From CAYJBH01 sp964370825 (lineage in GTDB: Bacteria; Bacillota; Clostridia; Oscillospirales; Ruminococcaceae): 64,000 nucleotides of DNA. The stretch covers positions 6,614 to 70,613 of the forward strand of contig CAYJKY010000014.1 in the NCBI GenBank assembly GCA_964370825.1, in the 5' to 3' direction. Every line of letters begins with the position of its first letter. Within the stretch, counting starts at the first letter, position 1. Below, in pieces: positions 33,077-41,997 of this stretch. The position numbers and the translations under genes are program-made. The notes below the pieces were generated by a model. It was not told the DNA's origin, did not search any database, and worked only from the letters and a program-made list of their open reading frames with translations.

Positions 33077-33439
33077 ATGATAGATAAAAACACTATTATC
33101 GAGGAATCAAAAAAGTTATTAAATACCGTTACCGAAACCGTCTCGGGGTATGCTACCGCCGGTAAGCAAAAGCTGGATATCATGTCACTTGAATCCGAGC
33201 TATCTAAGGCACAAAAACAGCTTGGAGCGTTGGTCTACAGTCTATACAAGACAGGTCAGGAGGACGGTGAACTGACACAACAGTATATGGATGCCATAGA
33301 TGATATCTATGAAAAAATAGAACATGCAAAAACACTTTCTCAGCCGGTAACACAGCACACAAGACACTGCTCGTGCTGTGGAAACAGATTGGCAGACAAC
33401 GATATTTTTTGTGCCAAATGCGGACAACGGCAGGGATAG
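33077..33439 (+). CDS. Small zinc-ribbon protein
   Basis: Protein of 120 aa: a mostly helical N-terminal region (residues 1 to about 90; SLESELSKAQKQLGALVYSLYKTG, shown here in part) likely to form a coiled coil, and a C-terminal zinc ribbon with two Cys-x2-Cys-Gly knuckles (CSCCGNRL and CAKCGQRQG). Similar proteins are common and uncharacterised in Clostridia. GAAAGGAAGG precedes ATG 33077. Function unknown. Confidence 0.8.
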   Translation: MIDKNTIIEESKKLLNTVTETVSGYATAGKQKLDIMSLESELSKAQKQLGALVYSLYKTGQEDGELTQQYMDAIDDIYEKIEHAKTLSQPVTQHTRHCSCCGNRLADNDIFCAKCGQRQG

Positions 33440-33491
33440 CTGTAGGGAATCCTATATCTTTTTTCAAGCTAAATGACCATAACAAAAAACT

Positions 33492-33522
33492 AAAAGGATG
33501 TGTAAGTTCACGTCCTTTTTTT
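33492..33522 (+). terminator. Intrinsic terminator after the zinc-ribbon gene
   Basis: Stem AAAAGGATGTG (33492-33502), 6-nt loop, CACGTCCTTTT (33509-33519) with one G-T pair, ending in seven T residues. It separates the zinc-ribbon gene from the flippase gene that starts at 33545. Confidence 0.8.
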
Positions 33523-33544
33523 CGTGCGTTATTCGGAGGTACAT

Positions 33545-35218
33545 ATGGCTATGAGCAGGCAAAAATTTATTAACGGAGCATTTATACTATTTATATCAAC
33601 CTTTTTGGTAAAGGTGCTCGGTGCACTTTATCGAATTCCCTTAACCGACATATTGGGCGGTGAGGGCATGGGGTATTACAGCACCGCATTCAACCTATTT
33701 ACACCCATATATGCTCTTTGCATCACCGGACTTCCGGTAGCTGTTTCGCATCTTGTTGCCGGTGCTGTTGCATCAGGTGACGAAAAACAGGCTTCCTCCA
33801 TAATCCGCTCGGCTATGGCTATTTCAGTTGTAATAGGACTTGCGGGTACACTGCTACTTGTTTCTATAGCGGATATATTCGGCAATTTGGTGCACAATCC
33901 TGCAGCTGTTCCTGCCATCTACTGCCTTGCTCCCACCCTGTTAATCAGCTCTGTCTCTTCGGTGCTCAGAGGTGCAACACAGGGCAGACAAAACATGACT
34001 CCCACTGCGATTTCCCAGCTCGTAGAGGCGGTGACAAAACTTGCCATTGGAATCGGATTTGCTATACTGCTTTATGACTATCTACTACTGCAATACCAAA
34101 ACACCGGATATGTGTTCGATACGGTATATCCCACAACTGCAGAAGCAGTCGCTGCAATTACTCCACTTAGCGCTGCAGCTTCGCTCGCAGGTGTTACACT
34201 ATCCAACCTAATCGGTACCATAGTATTGACTATAGTCTGTAGAAAATCTCGCAGTGTAAAGGGCACCGTTTCGAGGGTTATAACCATCGATATTATCAAG
34301 ATGGCATTACCTGTTGCGCTTTCGGCCGTTGTTATAAACCTCACATCGCTCATCGACCTTGTCACCATCATGAGACATATTGAGGAGTTGCTTGCTACAA
34401 GAGCCGAGGAGTTGTATATGGCATATCAGGGTCTACGGCTTGAGCTCAAGGGGGATGAACTTCCAAACTTTTTATACGGAAGCTACACCGGCGTAGCCAT
34501 GTCGGTATTTCACCTTGTCCCGTCACTTACCGTCGCACTTGGAATAAGTATCATGCCGCTTGTTTCGGGGTATGCAAAACAGAAGAATAAGGCAGGTGTT
34601 GTTAATGCGGTAGAGACGGCATTTAGGTTCACTGCACTGCTTGCCGTGCCTGCAGGATTTGGTATATCCGCACTTTCGGGACCTATCCTCAATCTTTTGT
34701 ACCCCACACGGACAGAGGAGGTTGCGATTGCAACCCCGATGCTGATAATTCTCGGATATTCGGCAATATTTGTCGCAATGCTAATTCCTATTAATACCGT
34801 TTTTCAGGCTTTAGGCAGGCCGGATTTGCCGGTCAAGTTAATGCTTGTCTCTGCAGGTGTAAAGTTTTTGTTAAACATGATACTTGTTCCCATTCCAAAC
34901 TTAAACATTCAGGGCGCCGCCTATTCCACCCTTTTTTGCTATCTAATATTGTTTATCCTCTCCTCGATAGCACTGCATAAGGAATGTGGTATTGCAGTTC
35001 CCATTGTCGACATCTTTTTTAGAGGGCTCGGTGCAGGAGGTTTGAGTGCAATGATAGCATTTTTTGTCTATAATATTCTTGTAGGCAGGATTGGCAATGG
35101 ATATTCATTGCTATTTGCTGTTGCAATATCTGCCATATTTCACATGATTATTCAGCTGTTTTTTGGAATTTTGAGAAAAAAAGACCTATTATTGCTCCCA
35201 TTTGTAAAAAAAACATAA
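33545..35218 (+). CDS. MATE/MurJ-type lipid flippase (YabM/SpoVB-like)
   Basis: Polytopic membrane protein of 557 aa with about 14 hydrophobic segments, belonging to the polysaccharide-transporter/MVF group. The N-terminus AMSRQKFINGAFILF and the LYRIPLTDILGGEGMGYYSTAF segment are typical of SpoVB/YabM-like flippases of lipid-linked precursors. ATG 33545 follows GGAGGT by 4 nt. The next genes are mazG, hup and rqcP, the same context as yabM-yabN-yabO in Bacillus. This favours a YabM-like role in peptidoglycan or spore-wall precursor flipping. Confidence 0.87.
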   Translation: MAMSRQKFINGAFILFISTFLVKVLGALYRIPLTDILGGEGMGYYSTAFNLFTPIYALCITGLPVAVSHLVAGAVASGDEKQASSIIRSAMAISVVIGLAGTLLLVSIADIFGNLVHNPAAVPAIYCLAPTLLISSVSSVLRGATQGRQNMTPTAISQLVEAVTKLAIGIGFAILLYDYLLLQYQNTGYVFDTVYPTTAEAVAAITPLSAAASLAGVTLSNLIGTIVLTIVCRKSRSVKGTVSRVITIDIIKMALPVALSAVVINLTSLIDLVTIMRHIEELLATRAEELYMAYQGLRLELKGDELPNFLYGSYTGVAMSVFHLVPSLTVALGISIMPLVSGYAKQKNKAGVVNAVETAFRFTALLAVPAGFGISALSGPILNLLYPTRTEEVAIATPMLIILGYSAIFVAMLIPINTVFQALGRPDLPVKLMLVSAGVKFLLNMILVPIPNLNIQGAAYSTLFCYLILFILSSIALHKECGIAVPIVDIFFRGLGAGGLSAMIAFFVYNILVGRIGNGYSLLFAVAISAIFHMIIQLFFGILRKKDLLLLPFVKKT

Positions 35219-35225
35219 AAAACAC

Positions 35226-35254
35226 TTGATTTTATTTGTATTTTAAAGTAAAAT
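35226..35254 (+). promoter_or_regulatory. mazG promoter placing +1 at the start codon
   Basis: TTGATT (35226-35231), 17-nt spacer, TAAAAT (35249-35254). Transcription would begin at about 35261-35262, which is the GTG start codon of mazG. Confidence 0.65.
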
Positions 35255-35261
35255 ATAACAC

Positions 35262-35975
35262 GTGGATAGTTTATTTTTAAAGAAATTTGCCGCCAAATCA
35301 TCCTACACTATGGATGACCTTGTAACCCTTGTGAGAATTCTGCGAGACCCGGAATATGGATGTAGTTGGGATAAAGAGCAGACTCACCAATCAGTTCGAC
35401 ATAATTTTGTTGAAGAGGTGTATGAGGTTTTAGATGCCATAGACAGCGGTAGCTCTGAGATGTTGTGCGAGGAGCTTGGTGATACTCTGTTGCAGGTATG
35501 TTTACACACCGAAATGGAGTATGAAAAGAGTGCATTTTGCTTCGACGATGTGTGCGACGGTATCTGTAAAAAGTTAATTTACAGACATCCCCACATATTT
35601 TCGGATGTGAAGGTTGACTCCACCGATGAAGTTCTACGCAACTGGGAGGAACTTAAGCGCACCGAAAAGGGACACAGCAACAAGAAGGACGCCGCAGATA
35701 AAGTTGCACGGTCATTGCCGGCGCTGATGTATGCACGAAAGGTACACAAAACCCTCTCAGAAAAGCCCAATACCGAGGTCGCACTTGAAGATATTTCGGA
35801 TAAACTATCAATGTTAAAAAGCGTCATTTCCAAAAACAATGACGGTAGCGACGCGGTTGGTGAGTTGCTTTTTTCGATCGTTGCACTTTCCCGAACCCTT
35901 GGATATGATGCCGAGGTTGCACTGATGGAGTTTACAAACAGATATAAAGGCACAGTTTCAGATTCATGTGAATAG
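35262..35975 (+). CDS. mazG: MazG-type nucleoside triphosphate pyrophosphohydrolase
   Basis: Housecleaning NTP pyrophosphatase of 237 aa. The first MazG domain is complete: DPEYGCSWDKEQTHQSVR, FVEEVYEVLDAI and CEELGDTLLQV supply the ExxE...ExxD metal ligands. A second, weaker repeat occupies the C-terminal third. GTG 35262 has no SD, and the promoter predicts a transcript that begins at this codon, so the mRNA is probably leaderless. An ATG further in (MDDLVTLVRILRD) lacks an SD too. The N-terminal tetrapyrrole-methylase half of Bacillus YabN is absent. Synteny: flippase, mazG, hup, rqcP. Confidence 0.9.
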   Translation: MDSLFLKKFAAKSSYTMDDLVTLVRILRDPEYGCSWDKEQTHQSVRHNFVEEVYEVLDAIDSGSSEMLCEELGDTLLQVCLHTEMEYEKSAFCFDDVCDGICKKLIYRHPHIFSDVKVDSTDEVLRNWEELKRTEKGHSNKKDAADKVARSLPALMYARKVHKTLSEKPNTEVALEDISDKLSMLKSVISKNNDGSDAVGELLFSIVALSRTLGYDAEVALMEFTNRYKGTVSDSCE

Positions 35976-36032
35976 TATTCAAAGAGTATATATGCTCTAT
36001 GAAATAAATTTAATTATAAGGAGAATTTAAAA

Positions 36033-36305
36033 ATGACTAAGGTCGAATTGGCTACTTGTGTAGCAGAAAAGACAGGATTGACAAAGAAGGATGCCGAGAG
36101 TGCAACAAACGCAGTGCTTGCATCGATTACAGAAGCTCTCACAAAAGGAGACAAGGTTTCACTCGTAGGTTTTGGTACTTTTGAGGTACGCAATCGTCCC
36201 GCACGTACAGGTTTAAATCCCCGTACTAAAGAGAAAATCGAAATTGCAGCTACAAAAGCTCCTGCTTTCAAAGCCGGAAAAGCTCTTAAGGATGCAGTAA
36301 AATAA
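36033..36305 (+). CDS. hup: HU-type nucleoid DNA-binding protein
   Basis: Histone-like protein of 90 aa. It opens with MTKVELATCVAEKTGLTKKD, and the DNA-binding beta arm carries the HU signature GFGTFEVRNRPARTGLNPRT. Members bend DNA as dimers and compact the nucleoid. AAGGAG lies before ATG 36033. It stands between mazG and rqcP, as in many Clostridia. Confidence 0.96.
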   Translation: MTKVELATCVAEKTGLTKKDAESATNAVLASITEALTKGDKVSLVGFGTFEVRNRPARTGLNPRTKEKIEIAATKAPAFKAGKALKDAVK

Positions 36306-36318
36306 TTTAGTCTTAATG

Positions 36319-36359
36319 TTTAAGGACTTTATCATTTGATGTAGGGTAAAGTCCTTAAA
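36319..36359 (+). terminator. Hairpin after hup
   Basis: 13-bp inverted repeat TTTAAGGACTTTA (36319-36331) and TAAAGTCCTTAAA (36347-36359), 15-nt loop, 14 nt after the hup stop. There is no long T-tract, so it may be a partial terminator or a 3'-end stabiliser that lets rqcP be expressed at a lower level. Confidence 0.6.
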
Positions 36360-36383
36360 TTATGACATTGCAGGAAAAGTATT

Positions 36384-36644
36384 ATGAGAATTGATAAATA
36401 TTTAAAGGTAACAAGGCTGATAAAGCGCCGAAGCGTCGCCAACGAGGTTGCAGATGTTGGTCGTATTACCGTTAATTCCAAGGTTGTAAAGGCGGGGTAT
36501 CAGGTTAAGGTCGACGATATTATAGAAATAACCTTCGGAAACAGAAAAATAACTGTTAGGGTTGATCGTGTCGAGGATAACGTCCGAAAGGATGCCGCAA
36601 GGGAAATGTACACTATCCTGGACGAGGAGTATGTTGAAAAGTAA
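36384..36644 (+). CDS. rqcP: S4-domain ribosome quality control protein RqcP
   Basis: RNA-binding protein of 86 aa made almost entirely of an S4 domain (MRIDKYLKVTRLIKRRSVA, then KAGYQVKVDDIIEITFGNR). RqcP stabilises P-site tRNA on obstructed 50S subunits during RqcH-driven Ala tailing; rqcH is at 22472 in this window. The position after hup and mazG matches yabO. The sporulation genes yabP and yabQ, which follow yabO in Bacillus and many spore-formers, are absent here; a tRNA gene follows instead. Confidence 0.92.
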   Translation: MRIDKYLKVTRLIKRRSVANEVADVGRITVNSKVVKAGYQVKVDDIIEITFGNRKITVRVDRVEDNVRKDAAREMYTILDEEYVEK

Positions 36645-36673
36645 TTTTTGACTTCACATATCATATAACACAT

Positions 36674-36750
<77 letters not shown>

Positions 36751-36781
36751 AAATCCAGTCGATAATCGATTGGATTTTTTG
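36751..36781 (+). terminator. Intrinsic terminator of the tRNA gene
   Basis: AAATCCAGTCGAT pairs with ATCGATTGGATTT (one mismatch) and ends in TTTTTT, directly after the CCA end. Confidence 0.85.
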
Positions 36782-36873
36782 TTTACAAATCTTTTGATAG
36801 CCTGTTTATATAAAACACAAAGTCATTAAACTAATGTGATTGGAAATATATAATGTAATGAGGAAATGGAATT

Positions 36874-37533
36874 ATGAAACTATCATTCGGTATTAAAAAC
36901 GTTGTTAAATTTATTCTGGCTTTGATGATGAGTGGGCTTTCATTATACATTTCATGCATGATCATATATGAAAAATCGGAAATAGATAATCTATATGATT
37001 TGTTTTTTGCTTTAGGGGTTCAATTGTTTATACTATACTTTTCCGCAAGATATGCCATCAGCCAAATTATACCAAAGCAGTTCAAAGAGATGAGGGCAGT
37101 GAAAAAATTTATATCTTTTTCTGAACTTAAAGGGCTTGTTGAAAATGAGATCTTTGCACCGCTGGATCTGCTTCCTAGCGTTAGAAATATAGCATCCAAA
37201 AGTGCCATAAAGGAATTCGAAAAAGGTCTCTTAGTTTCTCAAAATTGGATTTATGCCAATAATGTAATGATTCCAAAAAAAATGATAGTGTCTATAAGCG
37301 TGCGTTATTCGCACCACCGTCACATATTCACTTGTAATCTGGTTAATAGCTCCGAATTTGAGTTCGCAAGCATACGTCTCGATAGTGATGATAAAGCAAA
37401 ACACTTAACTGATTATTTCGGTCGATGTTTTGGGATCAGCGACACAAGAAATATCACTAACATTGATGAGCATATTGAAAAATTCAAAAAAGATATCCAC
37501 ACAAAAGAAGACTTTTTACAATACATCTATTAA
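36874..37533 (+). CDS. Membrane protein of unknown function with PH-like C-terminal region
   Basis: Protein of 219 aa that I do not recognise by name. Two N-terminal transmembrane segments are clear (about residues 10-32, VVKFILALMMSGLSLYI, and 42-64, FFALGVQLFILYFSARYA). The cytosolic remainder includes GLLVSQNWIYANNVMIPKKM and ISVRYSHHRHIFTC, a strand pattern that could be a bacterial PH-like domain, and a basic/acidic helix at the end. ATG 36874 lies after GAGGAAATGG. It is a lone gene between the tRNA and the nitroreductase. Confidence 0.7.
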   Translation: MKLSFGIKNVVKFILALMMSGLSLYISCMIIYEKSEIDNLYDLFFALGVQLFILYFSARYAISQIIPKQFKEMRAVKKFISFSELKGLVENEIFAPLDLLPSVRNIASKSAIKEFEKGLLVSQNWIYANNVMIPKKMIVSISVRYSHHRHIFTCNLVNSSEFEFASIRLDSDDKAKHLTDYFGRCFGISDTRNITNIDEHIEKFKKDIHTKEDFLQYIY

Positions 37534-37686
37534 GGAATTTGTTACTAAATTTCGATTTTATAAGACTAAGCAAATTAAAACATGATAACTTTAATAGTTG
37601 GTAATCACAAACAAAATTCTTAATGCTTTTATCTTGCGCATGCTTCAAAATTTTATTTGATAGGTATTAATGAAAGGACAAAAAAT

Positions 37687-38427
37687 ATGAATGAAACCGT
37701 AAACGGGATTTTCGACAGGAAATCGGTACGTGTTTTTGAGACAAAGGCGGTATCTGACGATATAAAGGATGTGCTTATAGACTGCGCATTGCAAGCTCCC
37801 ACGGCCGGTAATCAGATTTTGTACAGTATTATAGATATTACCGACGTCGAGCTTAAGAAAAAATTATCGATAAGCTGCGACAATCAACCTTTTATCGCCA
37901 CCGCTCCGGTTGTGTTTGTTTTTGTTGCCGACCATACGCGGTGGATAAAGAGTTTTGAGTTTGCCGATGCAGAGCCGAGAGATATTGGTGTTGGCGATCT
38001 TTTTCTTGCCATTACCGACACGGCAATTGCTGCCCAGAACATGGTAGTTGCCGCCCACAGTCTCGGGCTTGGTAGCTGCTATATTGGTGATATTCTTGAA
38101 AATTGCGAGACACACCGTGAACTTTTATCGCTACCCAGACATACCGTTCCGGTTTGTATGCTTTGCATCGGATATCCAACCGCACAACAGCTGAAACGCC
38201 CAAAACCAAACCGCTTTGATAAAAAATATGTAGTGGGCGAAAATACATACCCACACCTCGACGACTCAGAGCTTATAAGATGTTATATCGAACGATCAAA
38301 CAAGGATGACGCCGATGTAAAACCCTTTAACGATTACATGAAGGCATTTTGTGAACGAAAGTTTAATAGCGACTTTAGTAAAGGAATGACGAGATCGGTA
38401 TCAAAATATCTTGAGGATTTTAAATGA
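37687..38427 (+). CDS. Nitroreductase-family FMN oxidoreductase
   Basis: Flavoprotein of 246 aa. FMN-binding motifs: FDRKSVRVFETKAV (first phosphate-binding Arg/Ser), ALQAPTAGNQILYSI, and AIAAQNMVVAAHSLGLGSCYIG in the second half (quoted in part). ATG 37687 follows AAAGGA by 8 nt; ATG 37657 has no SD. The azlC start overlaps its stop by 4 nt, so this reductase and the AzlCD exporter are made from one transcript. Substrate unknown. Confidence 0.88.
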   Translation: MNETVNGIFDRKSVRVFETKAVSDDIKDVLIDCALQAPTAGNQILYSIIDITDVELKKKLSISCDNQPFIATAPVVFVFVADHTRWIKSFEFADAEPRDIGVGDLFLAITDTAIAAQNMVVAAHSLGLGSCYIGDILENCETHRELLSLPRHTVPVCMLCIGYPTAQQLKRPKPNRFDKKYVVGENTYPHLDDSELIRCYIERSNKDDADVKPFNDYMKAFCERKFNSDFSKGMTRSVSKYLEDFK

Positions 38428-39107
38428 AGTTAAAAGCATTTAAAGCGGCATTTCCGCTGACCTTGCCTATCTGCGTCGGTTTTCTTTTTTTAGGTATATC
38501 CTACGGTTTCTTTATGAACAGCTTGGGTTTCTCGTTTTTATACCCGATGTTCATGAGTCTTTTAATATTTGCCGGCTCGATGGAATTTATTGCCGCAAAT
38601 CTGTTGCTTGCTGCATTTAACCCGTTGGAGGCTTTTTTTCTGACATTGATGGTAAATGCACGACATATATTCTACGGCATCTCCATGCTTGATAAATATA
38701 AGGATGTCGGGCTAAAAAAACTTTACCTCATTTTCGGAATGTGCGACGAATCGTTTTCCATAAATTGCACCGTAACACCTCCCCTCGGTGTTGACCGCGG
38801 GTGGTTTATGCTCTTTGTCACACTGTTAAATCACGCCTACTGGGTATTGGGTGCAACTCTCGGCGGATTGCTGGGGTACTTAATAGAGTTTAACACCGAA
38901 GGTATCGATTTTGTTATGACGGCACTTTTTGTTGTCATCTTTATTAACCAGTGGGATGAGACAAAAAACCATGCACCTGCATTGATAGGTTTGCTGACAT
39001 CGGCGGTATGCTTGGTTGTTTTCGGCTCTGAAAGCTTTTTAATTCCTGCCATGATTGGAATAGTCGTTTGCTTTAGTTTATCCGGAAAAGGAGGCAAAAG
39101 AATATGA
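38424..39107 (+). CDS. azlC: AzlC-family amino-acid exporter, large subunit
   Basis: Membrane protein of 227 aa with about five to six hydrophobic segments, opening with AFKAAFPLTLPICVGFLFLG, the family's N-terminal signature. The middle carries NARHIFYGISMLDKY, the most conserved AzlC stretch. It pairs with the small AzlD subunit encoded next (4-nt overlap). Known for the family: efflux of branched-chain amino acids or analogues. Confidence 0.93.
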   Translation: MKLKAFKAAFPLTLPICVGFLFLGISYGFFMNSLGFSFLYPMFMSLLIFAGSMEFIAANLLLAAFNPLEAFFLTLMVNARHIFYGISMLDKYKDVGLKKLYLIFGMCDESFSINCTVTPPLGVDRGWFMLFVTLLNHAYWVLGATLGGLLGYLIEFNTEGIDFVMTALFVVIFINQWDETKNHAPALIGLLTSAVCLVVFGSESFLIPAMIGIVVCFSLSGKGGKRI

Positions 39108-39427
39108 CGGTAGCACAAGGCATACTCACCATCGCCGTAGTGATGTTAGGCACGATGTTTACAAGATTTCTACCTTTTATTTTGTTTCCTTCAAACAGAA
39201 AGCCTCCGGAGTATATAAAGTATTTGGGTAGTGTTCTCCCCTTTGCCGTTATGGGGTTATTGATAGTTTATTGTCTTCGTAATGCGGTTTTTACCGAGTA
39301 CCACGCACTTCCCGAAGCACTTGCGATACTCTTAATCGTTTTGCTTCATAGATTAAAGAAAAGTATACTGCTGAGCATCGGTGGCGGAACAATCTTCTAC
39401 ATGTTATTAGTCCAATATGTATTTTAG
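39104..39427 (+). CDS. azlD: AzlD-family amino-acid exporter, small subunit
   Basis: Membrane protein of 107 aa with four hydrophobic segments, including MLGTMFTRFLPFILFP and YLGSVLPFAVMGLLIVYCL. It overlaps azlC by 4 nt (ATGA) and completes the AzlCD exporter. The transcript probably ends here; the next gene has its own promoter at 39483. Confidence 0.93.
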   Translation: MTVAQGILTIAVVMLGTMFTRFLPFILFPSNRKPPEYIKYLGSVLPFAVMGLLIVYCLRNAVFTEYHALPEALAILLIVLLHRLKKSILLSIGGGTIFYMLLVQYVF

Positions 39428-39482
39428 ACAAATTCATTAACTAACTCATTTCTTTTATGTGTATTTTCATATATAGCTACAA

Positions 39483-39511
39483 TTGACCGATGTGTAATTA
39501 TTTGGTATAAT
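39483..39511 (+). promoter_or_regulatory. Promoter of the sodium-dependent transporter gene
   Basis: TTGACC (39483-39488), 17-nt spacer, TATAAT (39506-39511), 60 nt before ATG 39572. Confidence 0.78.
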
Positions 39512-39571
39512 TGATTTAGTGTATTACGATTTTGTTGTTGAAACGTACATTATTATGGAGAAAATATCGAC

Positions 39572-40927
39572 ATGAAAAAAAGAGAACAATGGGTCAGTAA
39601 TTTTGGATTTATTCTTGCGGCCGCAGGTTCGGCGGTTGGTCTCGGTAACATCTGGAAGTTTCCTGGCAAGGTTGCCGCTAACGGCGGCGGAATTTTCATT
39701 GTGGCGTACCTCGTAGTTATTGCTGTGTTAGGCTTCACCATAATGCTTGCAGAGCTTACGCTCGGTCGACATTCTCAAAGTAACATAGTTGCTGCGTTTA
39801 GAGGCATCAATAAACGTTTTGGATTTATCGGCAAGCTTGGAGTGTTCACTGCATTTATTATTGCTTCCTATTACTGCGTAGTAGGTGGGTGGGTTATGCG
39901 GTATATTTTTGAGTATATAACGGGAGCCGCCTTTGCCGGTGGTTACGAGAGCTTTTTCGTTGGCCTGATTAGCTCTTCCGTTGAGCCGCTCATATGGCAG
40001 CTTGTGTTTTTAGTATTATCACTGCTTGTCATCATAAAAGGTATAGCCGGAGGTATCGAAAAGGTTACTAAGTTGTTAATGCCATTACTGCTGATAATAT
40101 TAGTAGTTATAGCAGTTCGTTCACTCACACTTGACGGTGCGGCTGAAGGTATTGCCCATATGCTTAGCTTCAATCTCTCAGACTTTACTATGCAGTCGAT
40201 GGCTGTTGCTATCGGTCAGGCGTTTTTCTCCCTATCGCTCGGAATGAGCATAATGGTTACCTACGGCTCATACCTTTCCAAGGAGGATAACCTTGTAAAA
40301 AGTACCACATCAATCTGTGTAATAGACACCTCGGTGGCTCTGCTTGCAGCTATTGCCATTATTCCTGCCGTAACCGCAACCGGAACTGACATGGGAATGG
40401 GTGCAGGATTTGCGTTCATTGCTTTACCTGCTGTATTTGCCGAAATGCCGTTTGGTCTTTTCTTCGGTTTACTATTCTTTGTACTCCTATTTTTTGCAGC
40501 TTTCACCAGCGCCTTCTCAATTATTGAAGGTGTTGTCACCTATGCTTCGGAAGAATTTAAGATTTCTCGCATTAAAACTACCGTTATCGTCGGTGCACTT
40601 GCATTTGTTGTCGGAATTGGGTATTCGCTGTCACAGGGTGCTGTACCTCTCAATGTGCCTTGGTTTAATGAGGCCGGTAGCACATCATTAGGCAACTTGA
40701 TGGAGTGGTTCACTGACAATTTAGCATTACCTCTCGGAGCACTTCTCACATCAATATTCGTAGGATATGTTTGGAAATCTTCCAATGCGGTAGCCGAGAT
40801 TGAGCAGGGTGGCAAATTTAAATTTAAGAATCATTGGTTCTTTGATATATCAATAAAATATATCTGTCCAATAGGACTTACAATAATATTGTTCTACACA
40901 CTTGTTCTCGGAGTTGGGCTGAGCTAA
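39572..40927 (+). CDS. Neurotransmitter:sodium symporter family transporter
   Basis: LeuT-fold importer of 451 aa with 11-12 transmembrane segments. The first helix carries the sodium/substrate site FILAAAGSAVGLGNIWKFPG (residues about 11-30), and SLSLGMSIMVTYGSYL is in the sixth to seventh helix region. Bacterial members take up amino acids such as tryptophan, tyrosine or leucine with Na+. The substrate here is unknown. ATG 39572 has TGGAG upstream. It is probably transcribed alone or with the small lipoprotein gene that follows. Confidence 0.92.
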   Translation: MKKREQWVSNFGFILAAAGSAVGLGNIWKFPGKVAANGGGIFIVAYLVVIAVLGFTIMLAELTLGRHSQSNIVAAFRGINKRFGFIGKLGVFTAFIIASYYCVVGGWVMRYIFEYITGAAFAGGYESFFVGLISSSVEPLIWQLVFLVLSLLVIIKGIAGGIEKVTKLLMPLLLIILVVIAVRSLTLDGAAEGIAHMLSFNLSDFTMQSMAVAIGQAFFSLSLGMSIMVTYGSYLSKEDNLVKSTTSICVIDTSVALLAAIAIIPAVTATGTDMGMGAGFAFIALPAVFAEMPFGLFFGLLFFVLLFFAAFTSAFSIIEGVVTYASEEFKISRIKTTVIVGALAFVVGIGYSLSQGAVPLNVPWFNEAGSTSLGNLMEWFTDNLALPLGALLTSIFVGYVWKSSNAVAEIEQGGKFKFKNHWFFDISIKYICPIGLTIILFYTLVLGVGLS

Positions 40928-40972
40928 ACAATGCATAAGCTTAACAATTATAATTAAGGAGTTATTACCCAA

Positions 40973-41485
40973 ATGAAGGTACAGCTACTCGTTCTGGCCG
41001 TTGTGTTGTTTTTTGCATCCTGTTCTACAGACGATGACACATCTTCTAAGGCATCGGTATCGTCGTCGACTCCAGTGGCTTCACAATCCACGGACGAGTC
41101 CTCAGTACCCGAGGTTTCGTCTGAACAGGAGGACAGCTCATCAGACATTCAAGCCGAGGATAAAACAATAATCCAAACAGCTACCATAACCGACGGAGCA
41201 CATGCCTCCTCGGCGATAATTAACATCTACAGTGACAACTCAGTCGAGGTGTTAAACTTCAACTATGACGGAAAGGCTCCGGATGTCTATATTGCTGTCG
41301 GAAACAAGGATAACAGTGGCAATTTTGAGCGTGTAGCGCTTCTAAGCAACAAAATAGAGGGTGCACAACAGGATGCAACCCTCATGCTTGAGCTCGGAGA
41401 TGTAACAGAATTCAATGCTGTTTCCATCTACTGTGAGCAGTATTCGGATGATTTCGGATCCTCCTTGCTAGAAAGCGTTGGATAA
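40973..41485 (+). CDS. Lipoprotein with DM13-like domain
   Basis: Secreted lipoprotein of 170 aa: signal peptide with lipobox FFASC (Cys17), a Ser/Glu-rich linker (residues 20 to about 60) and a C-terminal DM13-like domain. The marks are DGAHASSAIINIYSDN, VLNFNYDGKAPDVYIAVGN and the Cys-containing AVSIYCEQYSDDFGSSLL, which resembles the conserved WC-x2-FS-x2-FGSA end of DM13. DM13 has been proposed to take part in redox reactions in animals; its bacterial role is open. It converges with another small lipoprotein gene, the stops being only 6 nt apart. Confidence 0.75.
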   Translation: MKVQLLVLAVVLFFASCSTDDDTSSKASVSSSTPVASQSTDESSVPEVSSEQEDSSSDIQAEDKTIIQTATITDGAHASSAIINIYSDNSVEVLNFNYDGKAPDVYIAVGNKDNSGNFERVALLSNKIEGAQQDATLMLELGDVTEFNAVSIYCEQYSDDFGSSLLESVG

Positions 41486-41491
41486 ACTTCT

Positions 41492-41953
41492 TTAGGTAGT
41501 TTGTTGTAAGGTCACCTCGTCGGTCGTAATTCGATAGTATTGATTATTTCCTTCGTCATAGATGTCGAATACACCAATCATCTCGATAGCCGCCCCCTGC
41601 TCAGGATATTCATCACCTGAGGTAGAAATAAACTCTATCCCCTGTGGGCAACAACCGGTGGCATCATTAATTATCACAAAATTGTAGGTGGTGTCGGTAA
41701 CATCATAGTATTCCGAATAAAAGGTGCCAACCAACTTTATTGTATCCCCTGCATAATCCGATGGATTTAACATCATATCATAAACCTGAGAGTACACCAT
41801 TGTACTGCTCATGGAGGTAAGGTCGATATCTACAGCACCGGACGTTTGTTCTGATACTGAGGTATCGGTCTTCATTTTGGTGCTGTCCTCACAGCTTGAT
41901 AATGTCAGCATAAACATTGCGAACATCATTAATAAAATCATTTTTCTTAACAT
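41492..41953 (-). CDS. Small lipoprotein with CCPQG motif
   Basis: Lipoprotein of 153 aa: signal peptide ending LTLSSC (Cys21), a short linker, and a domain with DTIKLVGTFYSEYYDVTDT, VIINDATGCCPQGIEF and IEMIGVFDIYDEG. The CCPQGIEF stretch and OB-like strand pattern occur in a family of uncharacterised clostridial proteins. The vicinal Cys pair could bind a metal or be redox active. Function unknown. Confidence 0.75.
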   Translation of the reverse strand: MLRKMILLMMFAMFMLTLSSCEDSTKMKTDTSVSEQTSGAVDIDLTSMSSTMVYSQVYDMMLNPSDYAGDTIKLVGTFYSEYYDVTDTTYNFVIINDATGCCPQGIEFISTSGDEYPEQGAAIEMIGVFDIYDEGNNQYYRITTDEVTLQQTT

Positions 41954-41997
41954 ATAATTGCACCCATTAAAAGAATCGTTCTATGTTTTTATATCGA

